NCBI RefSeq assembly: GCF_016125575.1
Contig: NZ_WGLM01000003.1
Coordinates: forward strand, 124,001 to 188,000
Length of the DNA: 64,000 nt
Source of the DNA: Limimaricola sp.
GTDB lineage: Bacteria; Pseudomonadota; Alphaproteobacteria; Rhodobacterales; Rhodobacteraceae
Reading direction: 5' to 3'
Position numbers and translations under genes: made by a program
In this document: piece after piece, positions 16,160 to 25,453 of the stretch
How the letters are laid out: each line of letters opens with the position of its first letter
Numbering within the stretch: the first letter of the stretch is position 1
The notes under the pieces: generated by a model
What the model was told of the DNA's origin: nothing
What the model saw: the letters and a program-made list of their open reading frames with translations, nothing else
Databases searched by the model: none

Positions 16160-17190
16160 GCCTCTTCGAACACGCCGGGGATCGAGGCCGGGGCCGCCTC
16201 CAGCCAGCCCGGCACCGGCAGGCCCTTGGCCCGCAGAAACTCGGGGTTGTAAAGCTTGGACTGGTAGCGCGTGCCGTAGTCGCATAGCACCGTCACGATG
16301 GTGTGGCCCGGCCCCATTTCTCGGGCCATGCGGATGGCCCCGGCCACGTTGATGCCGGACGAACCGCCAAGGCACAGCCCCTCATGTTGCAACAGGTCGA
16401 AAACGATCGGCAGCGCCTCGGCATCGGGGATGTTGAAGCTCATGTCGGGATGGAAGCCGTCGAGATTGGCGGTGATCCGCCCCTGCCCGATGCCTTCGGT
16501 GATGCTGTCGCCCTGGCTCTTGAATTCGCCTGTCGTGTAAAAGCTGTGCAGCGCCGCGCCGTCGGGATCGGCCAGCCCGATCTTGACGCCCTTGGGCTGC
16601 AGCGCCTCGGCCACGCCCGCCAGCGTGCCGCCAGAGCCCACCGCGCAGATAAAGCCGTCGACCTTGCCAGCGGTCTGCTGCCAGATCTCAGGTCCGGTCG
16701 TCTCGATATGCGCCTGCCGGTTGGCGACGTTGTCGAACTGGTTGGCCCAGATCGCGCCGTTGGGCGCGGTTTTTGCCAACTCCTCGGCCAGACGACCGGA
16801 ATAGCGCACGTAGTTGTTGGGGTTACGGTAAGGCGCGGCGGGCACCTGCACCAGTTCCGCCCCGGCCAACCGCAGCATGTCCTTCTTTTCCTGGCTCTGC
16901 GTCTCGGGGATGACGATGACCGTCTTGAACCCCATCGAAGCGCCCACCAGCGCCAGCCCGATGCCGGTATTGCCGGCGGTCCCTTCGACGATGGTTCCGC
17001 CCGGCTGCAACAGCCCCTTCGCCACAGCGTCGCGAATGATGTAAAGCGCGGCGCGGTCCTTGACCGACTGGCCCGGGTTCATGAATTCGGCCTTGCCGAG
17101 AATCGTGCAGCCCGTCGCCTCGGACGCTGCCCGCAGCTTGATCAGGGGTGTGTTGCCGACAGCCTCGGCCAGGTCATTGCGGATTGTCAT
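16156..17190 (-). CDS. cysK: Cysteine synthase A (O-acetylserine sulfhydrylase)
   Basis: A 344-residue PLP enzyme making cysteine from O-acetylserine and sulfide. The PLP lysine is K44 in GQSVKDRAA; EGTAGNTGIGLA is the substrate loop, and GSGGTLAGV the phosphate-binding glycine loop. It sits downstream of trgA-trgB as in the tellurite-resistance locus described for Rhodobacter sphaeroides, where cysteine supply contributes to tellurite tolerance (recalled from the literature). It overlaps the MscS-like gene by four bases. Confidence 0.96.
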   Translation of the reverse strand: MTIRNDLAEAVGNTPLIKLRAASEATGCTILGKAEFMNPGQSVKDRAALYIIRDAVAKGLLQPGGTIVEGTAGNTGIGLALVGASMGFKTVIVIPETQSQEKKDMLRLAGAELVQVPAAPYRNPNNYVRYSGRLAEELAKTAPNGAIWANQFDNVANRQAHIETTGPEIWQQTAGKVDGFICAVGSGGTLAGVAEALQPKGVKIGLADPDGAALHSFYTTGEFKSQGDSITEGIGQGRITANLDGFHPDMSFNIPDAEALPIVFDLLQHEGLCLGGSSGINVAGAIRMAREMGPGHTIVTVLCDYGTRYQSKLYNPEFLRAKGLPVPGWLEAAPASIPGVFEEA

Positions 17191-17258
17191 GTCGGCCCCC
17201 TTCGCGTCTGTGGCTTCTGTCTAGTCGCGCGGTCGGGCGAACTCAAGGCGGCCCCGGC

Positions 17259-18398
17259 TCACGGCTGCGCGTCCCGGCGTTGCACCGCCAGCCGGTCGCG
17301 ACGGCGAGCCGTCCAGTAAAGCATGGCCACCAGCGGGCCCACGTTGATCTCGCCCGTCTCGATCAGCTCCAGCGCCGCGTCGAGCGACAGAACGTGAAGG
17401 CGCAAATCCTCGTGCTCTTCTGCCAGCCCGCCATGCCAGCCCTCGTTCTGCGGCAGGTCGGCAATTCCAAGGAAGCAGTGAAAATGATCGGTCGAGGCAC
17501 CGGGCGAAGCATAGGTTGCGAACATCCGGGTCAAGTCCTGCAATTCCAGCCCCGCTTCTTCGCGGGCTTCGCGCCGGGCGGCCGCGGCCGGCTCTTCGCC
17601 CGCGTCGATGAGCCCCGCGACAGGTTCCAGCGTCCACGGGTTGGTATCGCCGCGCAGGAAAGGGCCGACGCGAAATTGTTCGACCAGCAGAACGCGGTCG
17701 CGCGCGGCGTCATAAGGCAGCACCAAAGCGGCATCCGCCCCAAGAAATCCGTCGCGCGTCAGAACCGACGATGGTGACCCGGCGAACGTGGGATGACGAA
17801 GATCCACCGTCACCAGCTTGAAAAAGCTGCCCGCCCGGCCCCGCTCGATCAGCAATTCAGGCGCAGGACTGCTTGCAGCGCGGCGAAGCGTGGCCGGCGT
17901 CGCCTCCTGCGCGGCGCGTAATCGCACGCTGGCGCGGTGGCGGATCATCGGCCATTGCCGGGCCAGCTCCGCCCCCGAAAGTGGTGGATCATGCGCGGCG
18001 ATCTCGGAGGCGGCCAGCAAGGTTTGCGGGCTTTCAAGGGCCACCCATTCGGCCAGCGACCACGGCACTCCGCTGCCAGAAGTGGCAACATCGGGGAAAT
18101 AGGCCTGTGCCTTTGCCACCGTGCCATCCGCCCGTCGCACGCTGACCGGCGCAAGCCGGTAGCCAAAAGGCGTTTCATAGGCATCAAGCCGGGCCAGCTG
18201 CGCCGAATCCATGCCGGTCCAAAGCTGCCCCTGCGCCTCGGCCCCCGGGCGCACGACCAGCATCGGCAGATGCCCTTCGGCGGTGCGATCAACGGCGTGC
18301 CCGGGCAGCGAGGCCGGTTCCGCCCGGCTCGGCCCCGGGCCCGCAATCAGCGCCATAAGTGGCGGATGCAGAAGCGTGCCATAGAGGAACAGCGCCAT
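17259..18398 (-). CDS. trgB: TrgB: gamma-glutamylcyclotransferase-like/Nudix fusion
   Basis: A 379-residue two-domain protein. Residues 1-160 have the GGCT/AIG2-like fold (starting LFLYGTLLHPPL, with YETPFGYRL). Residues 190-360 form an ADP-ribose-pyrophosphatase-type Nudix hydrolase with a perfect box: G262, E268, R276-E277, E280-E281, G283 (GLIDAGEEP, then RREAREEAGL). It lies four bases from trgA and 68 bases before cysK. The fusion matches the TrgB tellurite-resistance protein of Rhodobacter; the biochemical substrate is not known from sequence. Confidence 0.9.
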   Translation of the reverse strand: MALFLYGTLLHPPLMALIAGPGPSRAEPASLPGHAVDRTAEGHLPMLVVRPGAEAQGQLWTGMDSAQLARLDAYETPFGYRLAPVSVRRADGTVAKAQAYFPDVATSGSGVPWSLAEWVALESPQTLLAASEIAAHDPPLSGAELARQWPMIRHRASVRLRAAQEATPATLRRAASSPAPELLIERGRAGSFFKLVTVDLRHPTFAGSPSSVLTRDGFLGADAALVLPYDAARDRVLLVEQFRVGPFLRGDTNPWTLEPVAGLIDAGEEPAAAARREAREEAGLELQDLTRMFATYASPGASTDHFHCFLGIADLPQNEGWHGGLAEEHEDLRLHVLSLDAALELIETGEINVGPLVAMLYWTARRRDRLAVQRRDAQP

Positions 18399-18401
18399 CG
18401 C

Positions 18402-18842
18402 TCAGGGCAGCCTGCGGCCCACGTATTCCACGACCATGCCCGCCAGCGACCCGCCGATCAGCAACGCGCCCCATATCTGCGGCGTCGACATCAGCACAAG
18501 GCTGTCCCAGAACCGCTGAAAAGTGCTCATCACCGCTTCCATCGGTGGGCCATGATTGCGCGCCATCGAGGCCACGACCATCTGGAAGGCCGAATGCCAG
18601 AACAGCGCCCAGAACAACATCGCGATGCTGGTCGTCAGGCCATAGCCGATGGCGGCGCTGTAGCCCTGCCCGGCGCGCGGCCCGGCAATCAGCCAGCCAC
18701 AGACAAGCCCCCAAGCCGCGTTGACCAGCGCAAAGGTCTGGACCGGCTTGCCATCAGGCAACAGGGGAATGATCAGTTGCGACACCCCCCAGGCGAGAGC
18801 GGCGAAAAGGATCGCACCAACCAGCTTGGCCATCGTGGGCAT
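18402..18842 (-). CDS. trgA: TrgA family membrane protein (tellurite-resistance locus)
   Basis: A 146-residue protein with four hydrophobic segments (about 5-28, 38-55, 68-85 and 120-140). MPTMAKLVGAILFAALAWGV and the motif NAAWGLVCGWLIAG match the TrgA family found next to trgB in Rhodobacterales. First gene of trgA-trgB-cysK; three bases separate it from trgB, so they are co-translated. The molecular role in tellurite resistance is not established. Confidence 0.88.
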   Translation of the reverse strand: MPTMAKLVGAILFAALAWGVSQLIIPLLPDGKPVQTFALVNAAWGLVCGWLIAGPRAGQGYSAAIGYGLTTSIAMLFWALFWHSAFQMVVASMARNHGPPMEAVMSTFQRFWDSLVLMSTPQIWGALLIGGSLAGMVVEYVGRRLP

Positions 18843-18871
18843 CGCGGTGCTCCTTGCCTGCGGCGCGGCCC

Positions 18872-20092
18872 TCAGCCCGGGCGCGTCACCGTGATCTGCG
18901 TTACATCACAGTTTCCGCAATGGAAGGTGCCCGCGCAAGAGGTGAGATAAAAGTTCCACATCCGCCGGAACCGTTCGTCAAAACCCAATGCAGCAACCTT
19001 GTCCCACTTGGCATTGAATGTCTCATGCCAGCGCCGCAACGTCTGGCTGTAGCTTTCGCCGAACTCGATGTGATGAGCGACGCTAAGCCCTGCCTTTTCC
19101 ACCTGGGCCTTCAGCGCAGAGGGGCTGGGCAGCATGCCACCGGGAAAGATGTATTTCTGAATGAAATCCACAGACTTGCGGTAGGTCTCCCAGCGTCGAT
19201 CATCGATGGTGATGATCTGCAGGGTGGCGTTCTTGCCCGGCTTCAGCCGGTCACGGAGGGTCTGGAAATAGGTCGGCCAGTATTTCTCGCCCACCGCCTC
19301 GAACATCTCGATGCTGGCAATCCCGTCATAGCTGCCACGCTCGTCGCGGTAATCCTGCAGCTTGAACGTCACCTTGTCGGAAAGCCCTGCCTTTTCAATG
19401 CGATCAACGGCATACTTGAACTGCTCCTTGCTGATCGTCAGGCAGGTCACCTGCAGCCCGCGCTCTTTCGCGGCATATTCCGCGAACCCGCCCCAGCCGC
19501 AGCCGATTTCCAGAATGTGGTCGCCCGGTTGCGCGCCCATCTGGTCGATCATGCTGGCGTATTTCAGCTCTTGCGCCTTTTCGAGGCTTTCCTGCCCGGT
19601 CTCGAACTTGGCGCTGGAATAAGTCATCGTCTCGTCCAGCCAGAGACCGTAGAAATCGTTGCCCAGATCGTAGTGGTAGCTGATGTTCTTTTTTGCCTGC
19701 CGCTTGGTGTTCGATTGCAGCCAGAAGCGGATCTTCTCGAAGGCGCGCACAAGGAACTGGCCCGGAAAACCGTCATACATATGCTCGGCATCGTCATGGA
19801 TGAGGTCCATGAAGGCCATCAGGTCGGGCGTGGACCACCAGCCATCCATGTAGGCCTCGCAAAAGCCAAGGTCGCCTTCCCGCAAGAGCCGCGCGAACAA
19901 TTCGTCATTGTGAATCTGCAACACGGCGACATAGCCCGGCTCGGCCCCCTCGGCGCGGAAGGTGCGGCCATCGGGTAGGATCATGTCGACCCGACCCTTG
20001 CGCAGCTTCTTGACCACCTCGAAGACGGGGCCAAAGTAACGCGGCAGGCGATGCTGGCCCGCGGTGGAGGTCAGGATGGCGGTCTCTGTCAT
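18872..20092 (-). CDS. cfa: Cyclopropane-fatty-acyl-phospholipid synthase
   Basis: A 406-residue SAM-dependent methyltransferase that adds a methylene bridge to unsaturated phospholipid acyl chains. The SAM site is ILEIGCGWGGFAEYAA; YHYDLGNDFYGLWLD and DETMTYSSA are CFA hallmarks, and GIASIEMFEAVGEKYW is the post-II region. The full family length is present. In R. sphaeroides the homologous cfaA and the photolyase gene phrA belong to the singlet-oxygen sigma-E regulon (recalled); I did not find a convincing TGATCC-type promoter in front of either gene here. Confidence 0.95.
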   Translation of the reverse strand: MTETAILTSTAGQHRLPRYFGPVFEVVKKLRKGRVDMILPDGRTFRAEGAEPGYVAVLQIHNDELFARLLREGDLGFCEAYMDGWWSTPDLMAFMDLIHDDAEHMYDGFPGQFLVRAFEKIRFWLQSNTKRQAKKNISYHYDLGNDFYGLWLDETMTYSSAKFETGQESLEKAQELKYASMIDQMGAQPGDHILEIGCGWGGFAEYAAKERGLQVTCLTISKEQFKYAVDRIEKAGLSDKVTFKLQDYRDERGSYDGIASIEMFEAVGEKYWPTYFQTLRDRLKPGKNATLQIITIDDRRWETYRKSVDFIQKYIFPGGMLPSPSALKAQVEKAGLSVAHHIEFGESYSQTLRRWHETFNAKWDKVAALGFDERFRRMWNFYLTSCAGTFHCGNCDVTQITVTRPG

Positions 20093-20203
20093 CGGGATCG
20101 TCCTGGCAGCATGTTGGTGGCGGGCTGCAGCCCATCGGCACCCATGGTTAAATGCAAATGTTCAAGGGGGGAAGACACGGAATTCATGCGGCCCTGACAA
20201 GCC

Positions 20204-21640
20204 TTACGTGGCGGCATTCGCGCCTTCGCGGGCCGCATAGGCCTCCAGCGCGCGGGCGCGGCCCTCCTCAAGCGTGACGACGGGCGCTGGATAGGCGGCA
20301 TCGGGCCGCAGTCCCCACGACACCATCACGGCATCGAAATATGAAAGCGCCGTCGCGGGCGGGTTACGTTGACCTTCGGCGATCCATGCCTTCACATAAG
20401 CCGCGTCAGGGTCGAATTTTTCGCGCTGGGTCACCGGGTTGAAGATGCGGAAATAGGGCGCGGCATCGGGCCCGGAGCCTGCCGTCCATTGCCAGCCCAT
20501 CGCATTGCTGGCCGGGTCCCAGTCGGTCAGACAGTCGGCGAACCAGTCCATCCCGATCTTCCAGTGTGTCATCAGGTGCTTGGTCAGGTAGGAGGCCACG
20601 ATCATCCGTGCACGGTTATGCATTGTCCCGGTCACATACATCTGCCGCATCGCCGCATCGACGAAGGGCACCCCGGTGCGGCCCTGAAGCCATGCCTGAA
20701 CTTCGGGCGCTTGGGCATTGGTTTGCCACGGAAAACTGTTCCACTCTTCACGCCAGTTGTCATTCGTGATCCGGGGCGTGTGGTGAACGAGATGATAGGC
20801 AAATTCGCGCCAGACCAGTTCCTTCAGGAAATGCTCTGCCCCTTTCGCACCTTCTGCCATCGCGCGCTGCCCGGCATACCAGATCCTTCGCGGGCTGATC
20901 TCGCCATAGGTCAGGTTTTCTGACAGGCCAGAGGTGGCTGGGATCGCGGGAAAATCGCGCTCGGCCTTGTAAGGGCCGATCCGGGTGGCAATGAATTGGG
21001 CGAGCCTGTCGGCGGCCTTGTCCTCGCCTACGCAGGCATGGGCCGCCACGATATCCGCGCCCCGCCGCATTGCCGCGCCCATCCGCCATTCGGCCAGCAC
21101 ATCGCTTGCAGGCCATGCATCGGGCGCGGGCAGACGGCCCGGCGCCGGCAGTTCGGCGCCAACGTCGCGGTCGCGCACCGCCCGCCACATCGGCGAATAG
21201 ACCCGGTAGAAGCCGCCCGTCCCGGTCTCGACCTCCCACGGCTCGAACAGCAGATGGCCGGCAAAGCTTTTGGCATCGATCCCGTCAGCTTTCAGGGCGG
21301 CCTTGACGGCGGTATCACGTGTCTTGGCCTCGGGATCGTAGAGGCGCGACCACCAGACGGCCCCGGCCCCGGTTTCGGCCACCAGCGCGCGCAGCACGTC
21401 CAGTGCCGCGCCGCGACGCAGGGTCAGACGGCTGCCCCGCGCGGCAAGTGTCGCGGCAAAGCTCTCGACCCCCAACCCAAGGCGGAACTTCGGGGCGGCC
21501 CCCGTCGCCTCGACAACCTCGTCGTGGATGAAGACCGGGATAACCGGCCGACCGGTTTCGCAGGCCGCGTGCAGCGCGGGGTGGTCGGCCAGACGCAGGT
21601 CACGGCGAAACCACAGGATGATCGGGCTGTTATCGGACAT
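20204..21640 (-). CDS. phrB: Deoxyribodipyrimidine photolyase (CPD class I)
   Basis: A 478-residue flavoprotein that splits UV-induced pyrimidine dimers using light. The antenna domain begins LWFRRDLRLADHPALHAA. The FAD domain has TGVPFVDAAMRQMYVTG, MHNRARMIVASYLTKHL, DCLTDWDPASNAMGWQW and SGPDAAPYFRIFNP, all conserved; W residues of the electron-transfer chain are visible in this region. It ends 111 bases before cfa's start on the same strand. ATG 21640 is the only reasonable start. Confidence 0.96.
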   Translation of the reverse strand: MSDNSPIILWFRRDLRLADHPALHAACETGRPVIPVFIHDEVVEATGAAPKFRLGLGVESFAATLAARGSRLTLRRGAALDVLRALVAETGAGAVWWSRLYDPEAKTRDTAVKAALKADGIDAKSFAGHLLFEPWEVETGTGGFYRVYSPMWRAVRDRDVGAELPAPGRLPAPDAWPASDVLAEWRMGAAMRRGADIVAAHACVGEDKAADRLAQFIATRIGPYKAERDFPAIPATSGLSENLTYGEISPRRIWYAGQRAMAEGAKGAEHFLKELVWREFAYHLVHHTPRITNDNWREEWNSFPWQTNAQAPEVQAWLQGRTGVPFVDAAMRQMYVTGTMHNRARMIVASYLTKHLMTHWKIGMDWFADCLTDWDPASNAMGWQWTAGSGPDAAPYFRIFNPVTQREKFDPDAAYVKAWIAEGQRNPPATALSYFDAVMVSWGLRPDAAYPAPVVTLEEGRARALEAYAAREGANAAT

Positions 21641-21672
21641 TCTTCGCCTTAGTTCTGCGCCCCACCGGGCAG

Positions 21673-22890
21673 TTACAGAACCTGATCTAGCGCGTCGATC
21701 AGCCGGTCAACCTCGGCAGCGGTCGTGTAATGAACGAAGCTGAGGCGCAGCACGCCCTTGGCGCTGTCCACGCCCATCGCCTCCAGCGGACGCTGCGCAT
21801 AGAAATCGCCGCCGCCCGCCATGATCCTGTGCGCGGCCAGTTGCGCCGCCACCGGTTCGGCCGCGCGGCCAAGATCCACCGCCACGGTGGGTGCCCGCCC
21901 CTCGGCCCGGCGCGGCCCCAAAAGCCGGATGTCATTGCGACCGGCCAGATAGTCCAGCAGCGGTTGCAAGACGGCAATTTCCTGCGCCCGCATGACATCA
22001 TGCGCAGTCCGTGCCGCCCCCGCGCCCGACGGACCGCCATGATGGACCGAAAGCGCCTCTAGGTAGTCGGCGATCCCGGCAGAGGCTGCCACCTGCGCAT
22101 GGTCCGGCCCCGCCGGCGTGAACCGCTTGTAAAGCGTGCCGCCGTTGAAATGGTGCGCCTGGTTTGGCAGTTCGGCGCCAAAATCGGCCCGAATTGCCAT
22201 GATCCCCTGATGCGGACCATAGGTCTTGTAGGCGCTGAAGAGATAGACATCGCAGCCCAGCGCGCCCACGTCGGGCAGGCCGTGGGGCGCGTAGCTGACG
22301 CCATCGACCACCGTGCGCACCCCGGCCGCGCGCGCCATCGCGCAGATCGCCGCGACATCGTTGATCTCGCCCACGACGTTGGAACAATGCGGAAAGGCCA
22401 GCAGCGCGGCACCGTCCAACAAAGGCGCCAGACGCTCGGGATCAAGGTGACCGGTCGCGGGGTCGATCCGCCATTCGCGCACCTCGACCCCCTCCTCGGC
22501 CAGACGCCGCCAGACACCTGAATTCGCCTCGTGATCCTGATCGGTCACAACGATGGCCGCGTCCGGCTTCAGCCAGCGCCGCACCGCTTGCGCAAGGACA
22601 TAGGTGTTCTGGCTGGTCGAGGGCCCGAATGACAGCTCCTCCGTCGCAACGCCCAGCATCGCGGCAAGTCGCAGGCGCGCCTCGTCCATCTCGGCGCCGC
22701 CTGCCGCGCTGGCCGGATAGGGCGCATAGGGCTGCACCTTGCGGCTGTGGTAGAACCGCGTCAGCCGGTCGACGACTTGCGCGCAGGGGTAGGATCCGCC
22801 CGCGTTCTCGAAAAACGCCCAGCCCTCCAGCGACGGCTCGAAAAAGGCCGGGAACTGCGCACGAATCCAATCGGTATCAAAAGCTTGCAT
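21673..22890 (-). CDS. Class-V aminotransferase, cysteine-desulfurase-like
   Basis: A 405-residue PLP enzyme of the CsdA/isopenicillin-epimerase group. The N-terminus FFENAGGSYPCAQVVDRLTR, the SFGPSTSQNTYVLAQA stretch and the PLP lysine in LFSAYKTYGPHQG are visible; VVDGVSYAPHGLPDV carries the cofactor Asp. ATG 22890 has TGAGGAT five bases upstream, overlapping the acuI stop, and is preferred to the TTG at 22902. No obvious active-site Cys loop of a true desulfurase is seen, so the substrate is uncertain. Operon with acuI. Confidence 0.87.
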   Translation of the reverse strand: MQAFDTDWIRAQFPAFFEPSLEGWAFFENAGGSYPCAQVVDRLTRFYHSRKVQPYAPYPASAAGGAEMDEARLRLAAMLGVATEELSFGPSTSQNTYVLAQAVRRWLKPDAAIVVTDQDHEANSGVWRRLAEEGVEVREWRIDPATGHLDPERLAPLLDGAALLAFPHCSNVVGEINDVAAICAMARAAGVRTVVDGVSYAPHGLPDVGALGCDVYLFSAYKTYGPHQGIMAIRADFGAELPNQAHHFNGGTLYKRFTPAGPDHAQVAASAGIADYLEALSVHHGGPSGAGAARTAHDVMRAQEIAVLQPLLDYLAGRNDIRLLGPRRAEGRAPTVAVDLGRAAEPVAAQLAAHRIMAGGGDFYAQRPLEAMGVDSAKGVLRLSFVHYTTAAEVDRLIDALDQVL

Positions 22891-22898
22891 CGCGATCC

Positions 22899-23888
22899 TC
22901 AAGCGTTCACGTCGACGACGACGCGGCCCTGAACCTGGCCCTTCAGGATTGCCGCGCCCAGTTCGGGCAGATCGGCCAGCGTGGCCGGGCGGATCATCTC
23001 TTCGAGCTTGTCCATCGGCAGGTCCTCGGCGATGCGGGTCCAGGCATCCAGTCGGTCGGCATAGGGCCGCATGACCGAATCGATGCCCAGCAGGTTCACC
23101 CCGCGCAGCAGGAACGGAATGACGGTGGCCGGCAGCGCCGCACCGCCCGCCAGACCAACTGCAGCAACGCTGGCGCCGTATTGAATCTGTCCCAACACCC
23201 GGGCCAGCATCGCGCCGCCCACGGCATCGACACAGCCCGCCCAGGTTTCAGCCTCCAGCGGGCGCTTAACCGTTTCGGCCAGATCAGCCCGCGGTACGAT
23301 GCGCGACGCGCCAAGATCCATCAGGTAGTCCGCGGTTTCGGGCCGGCCCGTCACCGCCGCCACCTCGTAGCCGCGCCGCGCGAGGATCGCGGTGGCGACC
23401 GAACCAACGCCGCCCGCGGCCCCGGTCACCAGCACCGGGCCCTGCCCCGGCACCAGCCCGTGCCGCTCCAGCGCCATGACGGCCAGCATCGCGGTGAACC
23501 CGGCGGTGCCTACCGCCATCGCTTGCCGGGTGGTCAGGGTGGCCGGCAGCGGCACCAGCCAATCGGCCTTGACGCGGGCCTTTTGCGCATAGCCGCCCCA
23601 ATGCACCTCGCCCACGCGCCAGCCGGTCAGCACCACCTTGTCGCCGGCGGCATAGCGGTCGTCGGACGACTCGATGACCGTGCCTGCAAAATCGATCCCC
23701 GGCACATGTGGATAGCTGCGCACCAGCCCGCCGCCCGGCCCGACGCACAAGCCGTCCTTGTAGTTCAGCGTGGAAAATTCGACGGCAACGGTCACCTCGC
23801 CATCGGGCAACCGATCCTCGGACAGGCTTTGCACGGCGGCGTGGGTCTTGCCTTCGGCGTCCTTCTCGACAACGAGCGCGTTGAACAT
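22899..23888 (-). CDS. acuI: Acryloyl-CoA reductase / MDR-family oxidoreductase (AcuI-like)
   Basis: A 329-residue zinc-free medium-chain reductase of the YhdH/AcuI group. STLNYKDGLCVG, HVPGIDFAGTVIES, WGGYAQKARV and the NADPH-binding loop VTGAAGGVGSVATAIL are typical. AcuI reduces acryloyl-CoA to propionyl-CoA and protects Rhodobacterales from toxic acrylate formed during DMSP breakdown. No dddL/dmdA gene is in the window, so a general role in acryloyl-CoA detoxification (3-hydroxypropionate, propionate metabolism) is equally possible. Confidence 0.88.
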   Translation of the reverse strand: MFNALVVEKDAEGKTHAAVQSLSEDRLPDGEVTVAVEFSTLNYKDGLCVGPGGGLVRSYPHVPGIDFAGTVIESSDDRYAAGDKVVLTGWRVGEVHWGGYAQKARVKADWLVPLPATLTTRQAMAVGTAGFTAMLAVMALERHGLVPGQGPVLVTGAAGGVGSVATAILARRGYEVAAVTGRPETADYLMDLGASRIVPRADLAETVKRPLEAETWAGCVDAVGGAMLARVLGQIQYGASVAAVGLAGGAALPATVIPFLLRGVNLLGIDSVMRPYADRLDAWTRIAEDLPMDKLEEMIRPATLADLPELGAAILKGQVQGRVVVDVNA

Positions 23889-23915
23889 CGGTCTTTCCTT
23901 TCGCTTTGGCTCCGG

Positions 23916-24422
23916 TCACCCGGCATCGGGCATCAGAAACAGGTCAGTCACGCCGGGGCTTTGCCCGGCGGCGGTCAGCATCGCATGGACCTGACCGCGG
24001 TGATGTGTCTGGTGGTTGAACATGTGAACGACGCAAAAGGCCAGCGGTTTTGTCACCTCGCGACCCAGCGCGCCTGAGTGCCACGTCAGATCGCCTGCCA
24101 GTTCGACCGCGCGCAGTCGTTCCGCCCAGCGGATCAGGCGCCCGTCAAGGCGAAACCGTTCGGCACCCCACGCGGCAGGCGTGGGTGTCAGCGTGGTGCT
24201 GCCTGCGATGCCGCCCGTCGGCGGCGCGCTCCCCTCGAACCGCGACAGCCACATCGCATCGGCCCAAAGCAGATGGTTGAGCGTGGCAAGGATCGAGCCA
24301 AAGAACGCCCCGCGGTCCGCCCTCAACTCGGCATCATCCATGGGTTCGACGACCATGCGCAGGTTTTCATTCTGCCAACGGTTGTAGCGCGCCATCATCC
24401 GGCAATAGGCGGCATCGATCAT
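23916..24422 (-). CDS. DinB-fold (damage-inducible-like) protein
   Basis: A 168-residue four-helix-bundle protein. ATG 24422 (MIDAAYCRMMARYNRWQNEN) is chosen because homologous DinB proteins begin at this helix; the 24581 frame adds basic, unlikely residues. The metal-binding His pattern of the DinB superfamily is seen: H in ATLNHLLWADAMW, and H-x3-H in MFNHQTHHRGQVHAML. Such proteins bind Ni/Zn/Fe and include thiol-dependent transferases; the substrate is unknown. Located 27 bases upstream of acuI on the same strand. Confidence 0.85.
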   Translation of the reverse strand: MIDAAYCRMMARYNRWQNENLRMVVEPMDDAELRADRGAFFGSILATLNHLLWADAMWLSRFEGSAPPTGGIAGSTTLTPTPAAWGAERFRLDGRLIRWAERLRAVELAGDLTWHSGALGREVTKPLAFCVVHMFNHQTHHRGQVHAMLTAAGQSPGVTDLFLMPDAG

Positions 24423-24632
24423 CGCGGGGCATCCCTTTTCGAACGGGCGCCAGCGCGCCCCTGACATCCCAAGTGCTACGCGAGCCCGCGATCTGGGCCA
24501 AGGCCCGTGTCGGGGCAGTCGCGGCAGGGTTGTATCAGCCCGGGACGGCAACGTTGATTTTCGGGGAAATTGGGCGCACACTCACGTTGTTGCGACCTCG
24601 TTATCGCCCATTCCGACAGGAGGGTCTTGCAG

Positions 24633-25391
24633 ATGTCCACGAAACCCAAGCTTTCTTCCGTCATGTTGGCCGCCGGTCTGGCTGCGCTGATTGCAGGCCC
24701 CGCGGCGGCGGTGGATGCCACGGCGGTTACCGCCGTCAACGTACGCAGCGGGCCCGGCGTCAGCTTTAACCAGCTAGATACGCTTTTCGCGGGCGAGGTT
24801 GTGAACGTCACCGAATGCCAAAGCGGCTGGTGCTACGTCGAACATGACGGGCCTGATGGATGGGTCAGTGGCCATTACCTGTCGGCTGCGGGATCAGGTG
24901 GTGGAACGGGCAGTGGTGGCACGGGTGGCGGGTCCGGCTCCGGGTCCGATTCGGGCGGCGGCACCGGTGCTGGATCGGGCGGTGGCACTGCAACGGGCAG
25001 CGCCGCAGGCGATGCCGCTCTGGCCATCATTCTCGGGACAATCCTGAACGGCATGTCCAGCCATTCGGCGCCTGCCCCCGCTCCGGCTCCGGCCCCCGGC
25101 GCCGATCTGCCTTACGGGCCCGATACCTGCAAAGACGGGTTCGTCTGGCGCGATGCGGTCCCGGGCGATCATGTCTGCGTCACGCCGGCGGCCCGGGCAC
25201 AGGCGGCGCACGAGAACGCCATCGCCGGCTCGCGCGTGAACCCGACAGGCGCCTATGGCCCCAACAGCTGCAAGCCCGGTTTTGTCTGGCGCGAGGCCTA
25301 TTCAGGCGACGTGGTTTGCGTCACGCCAGTGCGTCGCACCGCCGTTCATCAGGAAAACGCAGATGGGCCGAGCCACCGTGTTCTGCCGTGA
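24633..25391 (+). CDS. Secreted SH3b-domain protein with duplicated Cys motif
   Basis: A 252-residue exported protein. A signal peptide (residues 1-26, LAALIAGPAAA) precedes a bacterial SH3 domain (about 28-80, VNVRSGPGVSFNQLDTL; QSGWCYVEHDGPDGWVSG). A Gly/Ser-rich linker (83-125), a short Ala/Pro stretch and two copies of a 36-residue repeat follow: YGPDTCKDGFVWRDAVPGD...CVTP and YGPNSCKPGFVWREAYSGD...CVTP, each with a Cys pair. AGGAGGG (24619-24625) lies eight bases before the ATG. Likely a cell-envelope ligand-binding protein. Confidence 0.8.
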   Translation: MSTKPKLSSVMLAAGLAALIAGPAAAVDATAVTAVNVRSGPGVSFNQLDTLFAGEVVNVTECQSGWCYVEHDGPDGWVSGHYLSAAGSGGGTGSGGTGGGSGSGSDSGGGTGAGSGGGTATGSAAGDAALAIILGTILNGMSSHSAPAPAPAPAPGADLPYGPDTCKDGFVWRDAVPGDHVCVTPAARAQAAHENAIAGSRVNPTGAYGPNSCKPGFVWREAYSGDVVCVTPVRRTAVHQENADGPSHRVLP

Positions 25392-25453
25392 TCGGTGCTG
25401 CTCCGACAGGTTTTGAACGAAATTTTCGTCTGCGGCTGATCCGTCCAGTGTGA

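Noticed and set aside
20204-21640. Singlet-oxygen sigma-E promoter expected before phrB and cfa
   Set aside because: I searched for a TGATCC-type -35 with TAAGA-type -10 on the minus strand upstream of both genes and saw none good enough to report.
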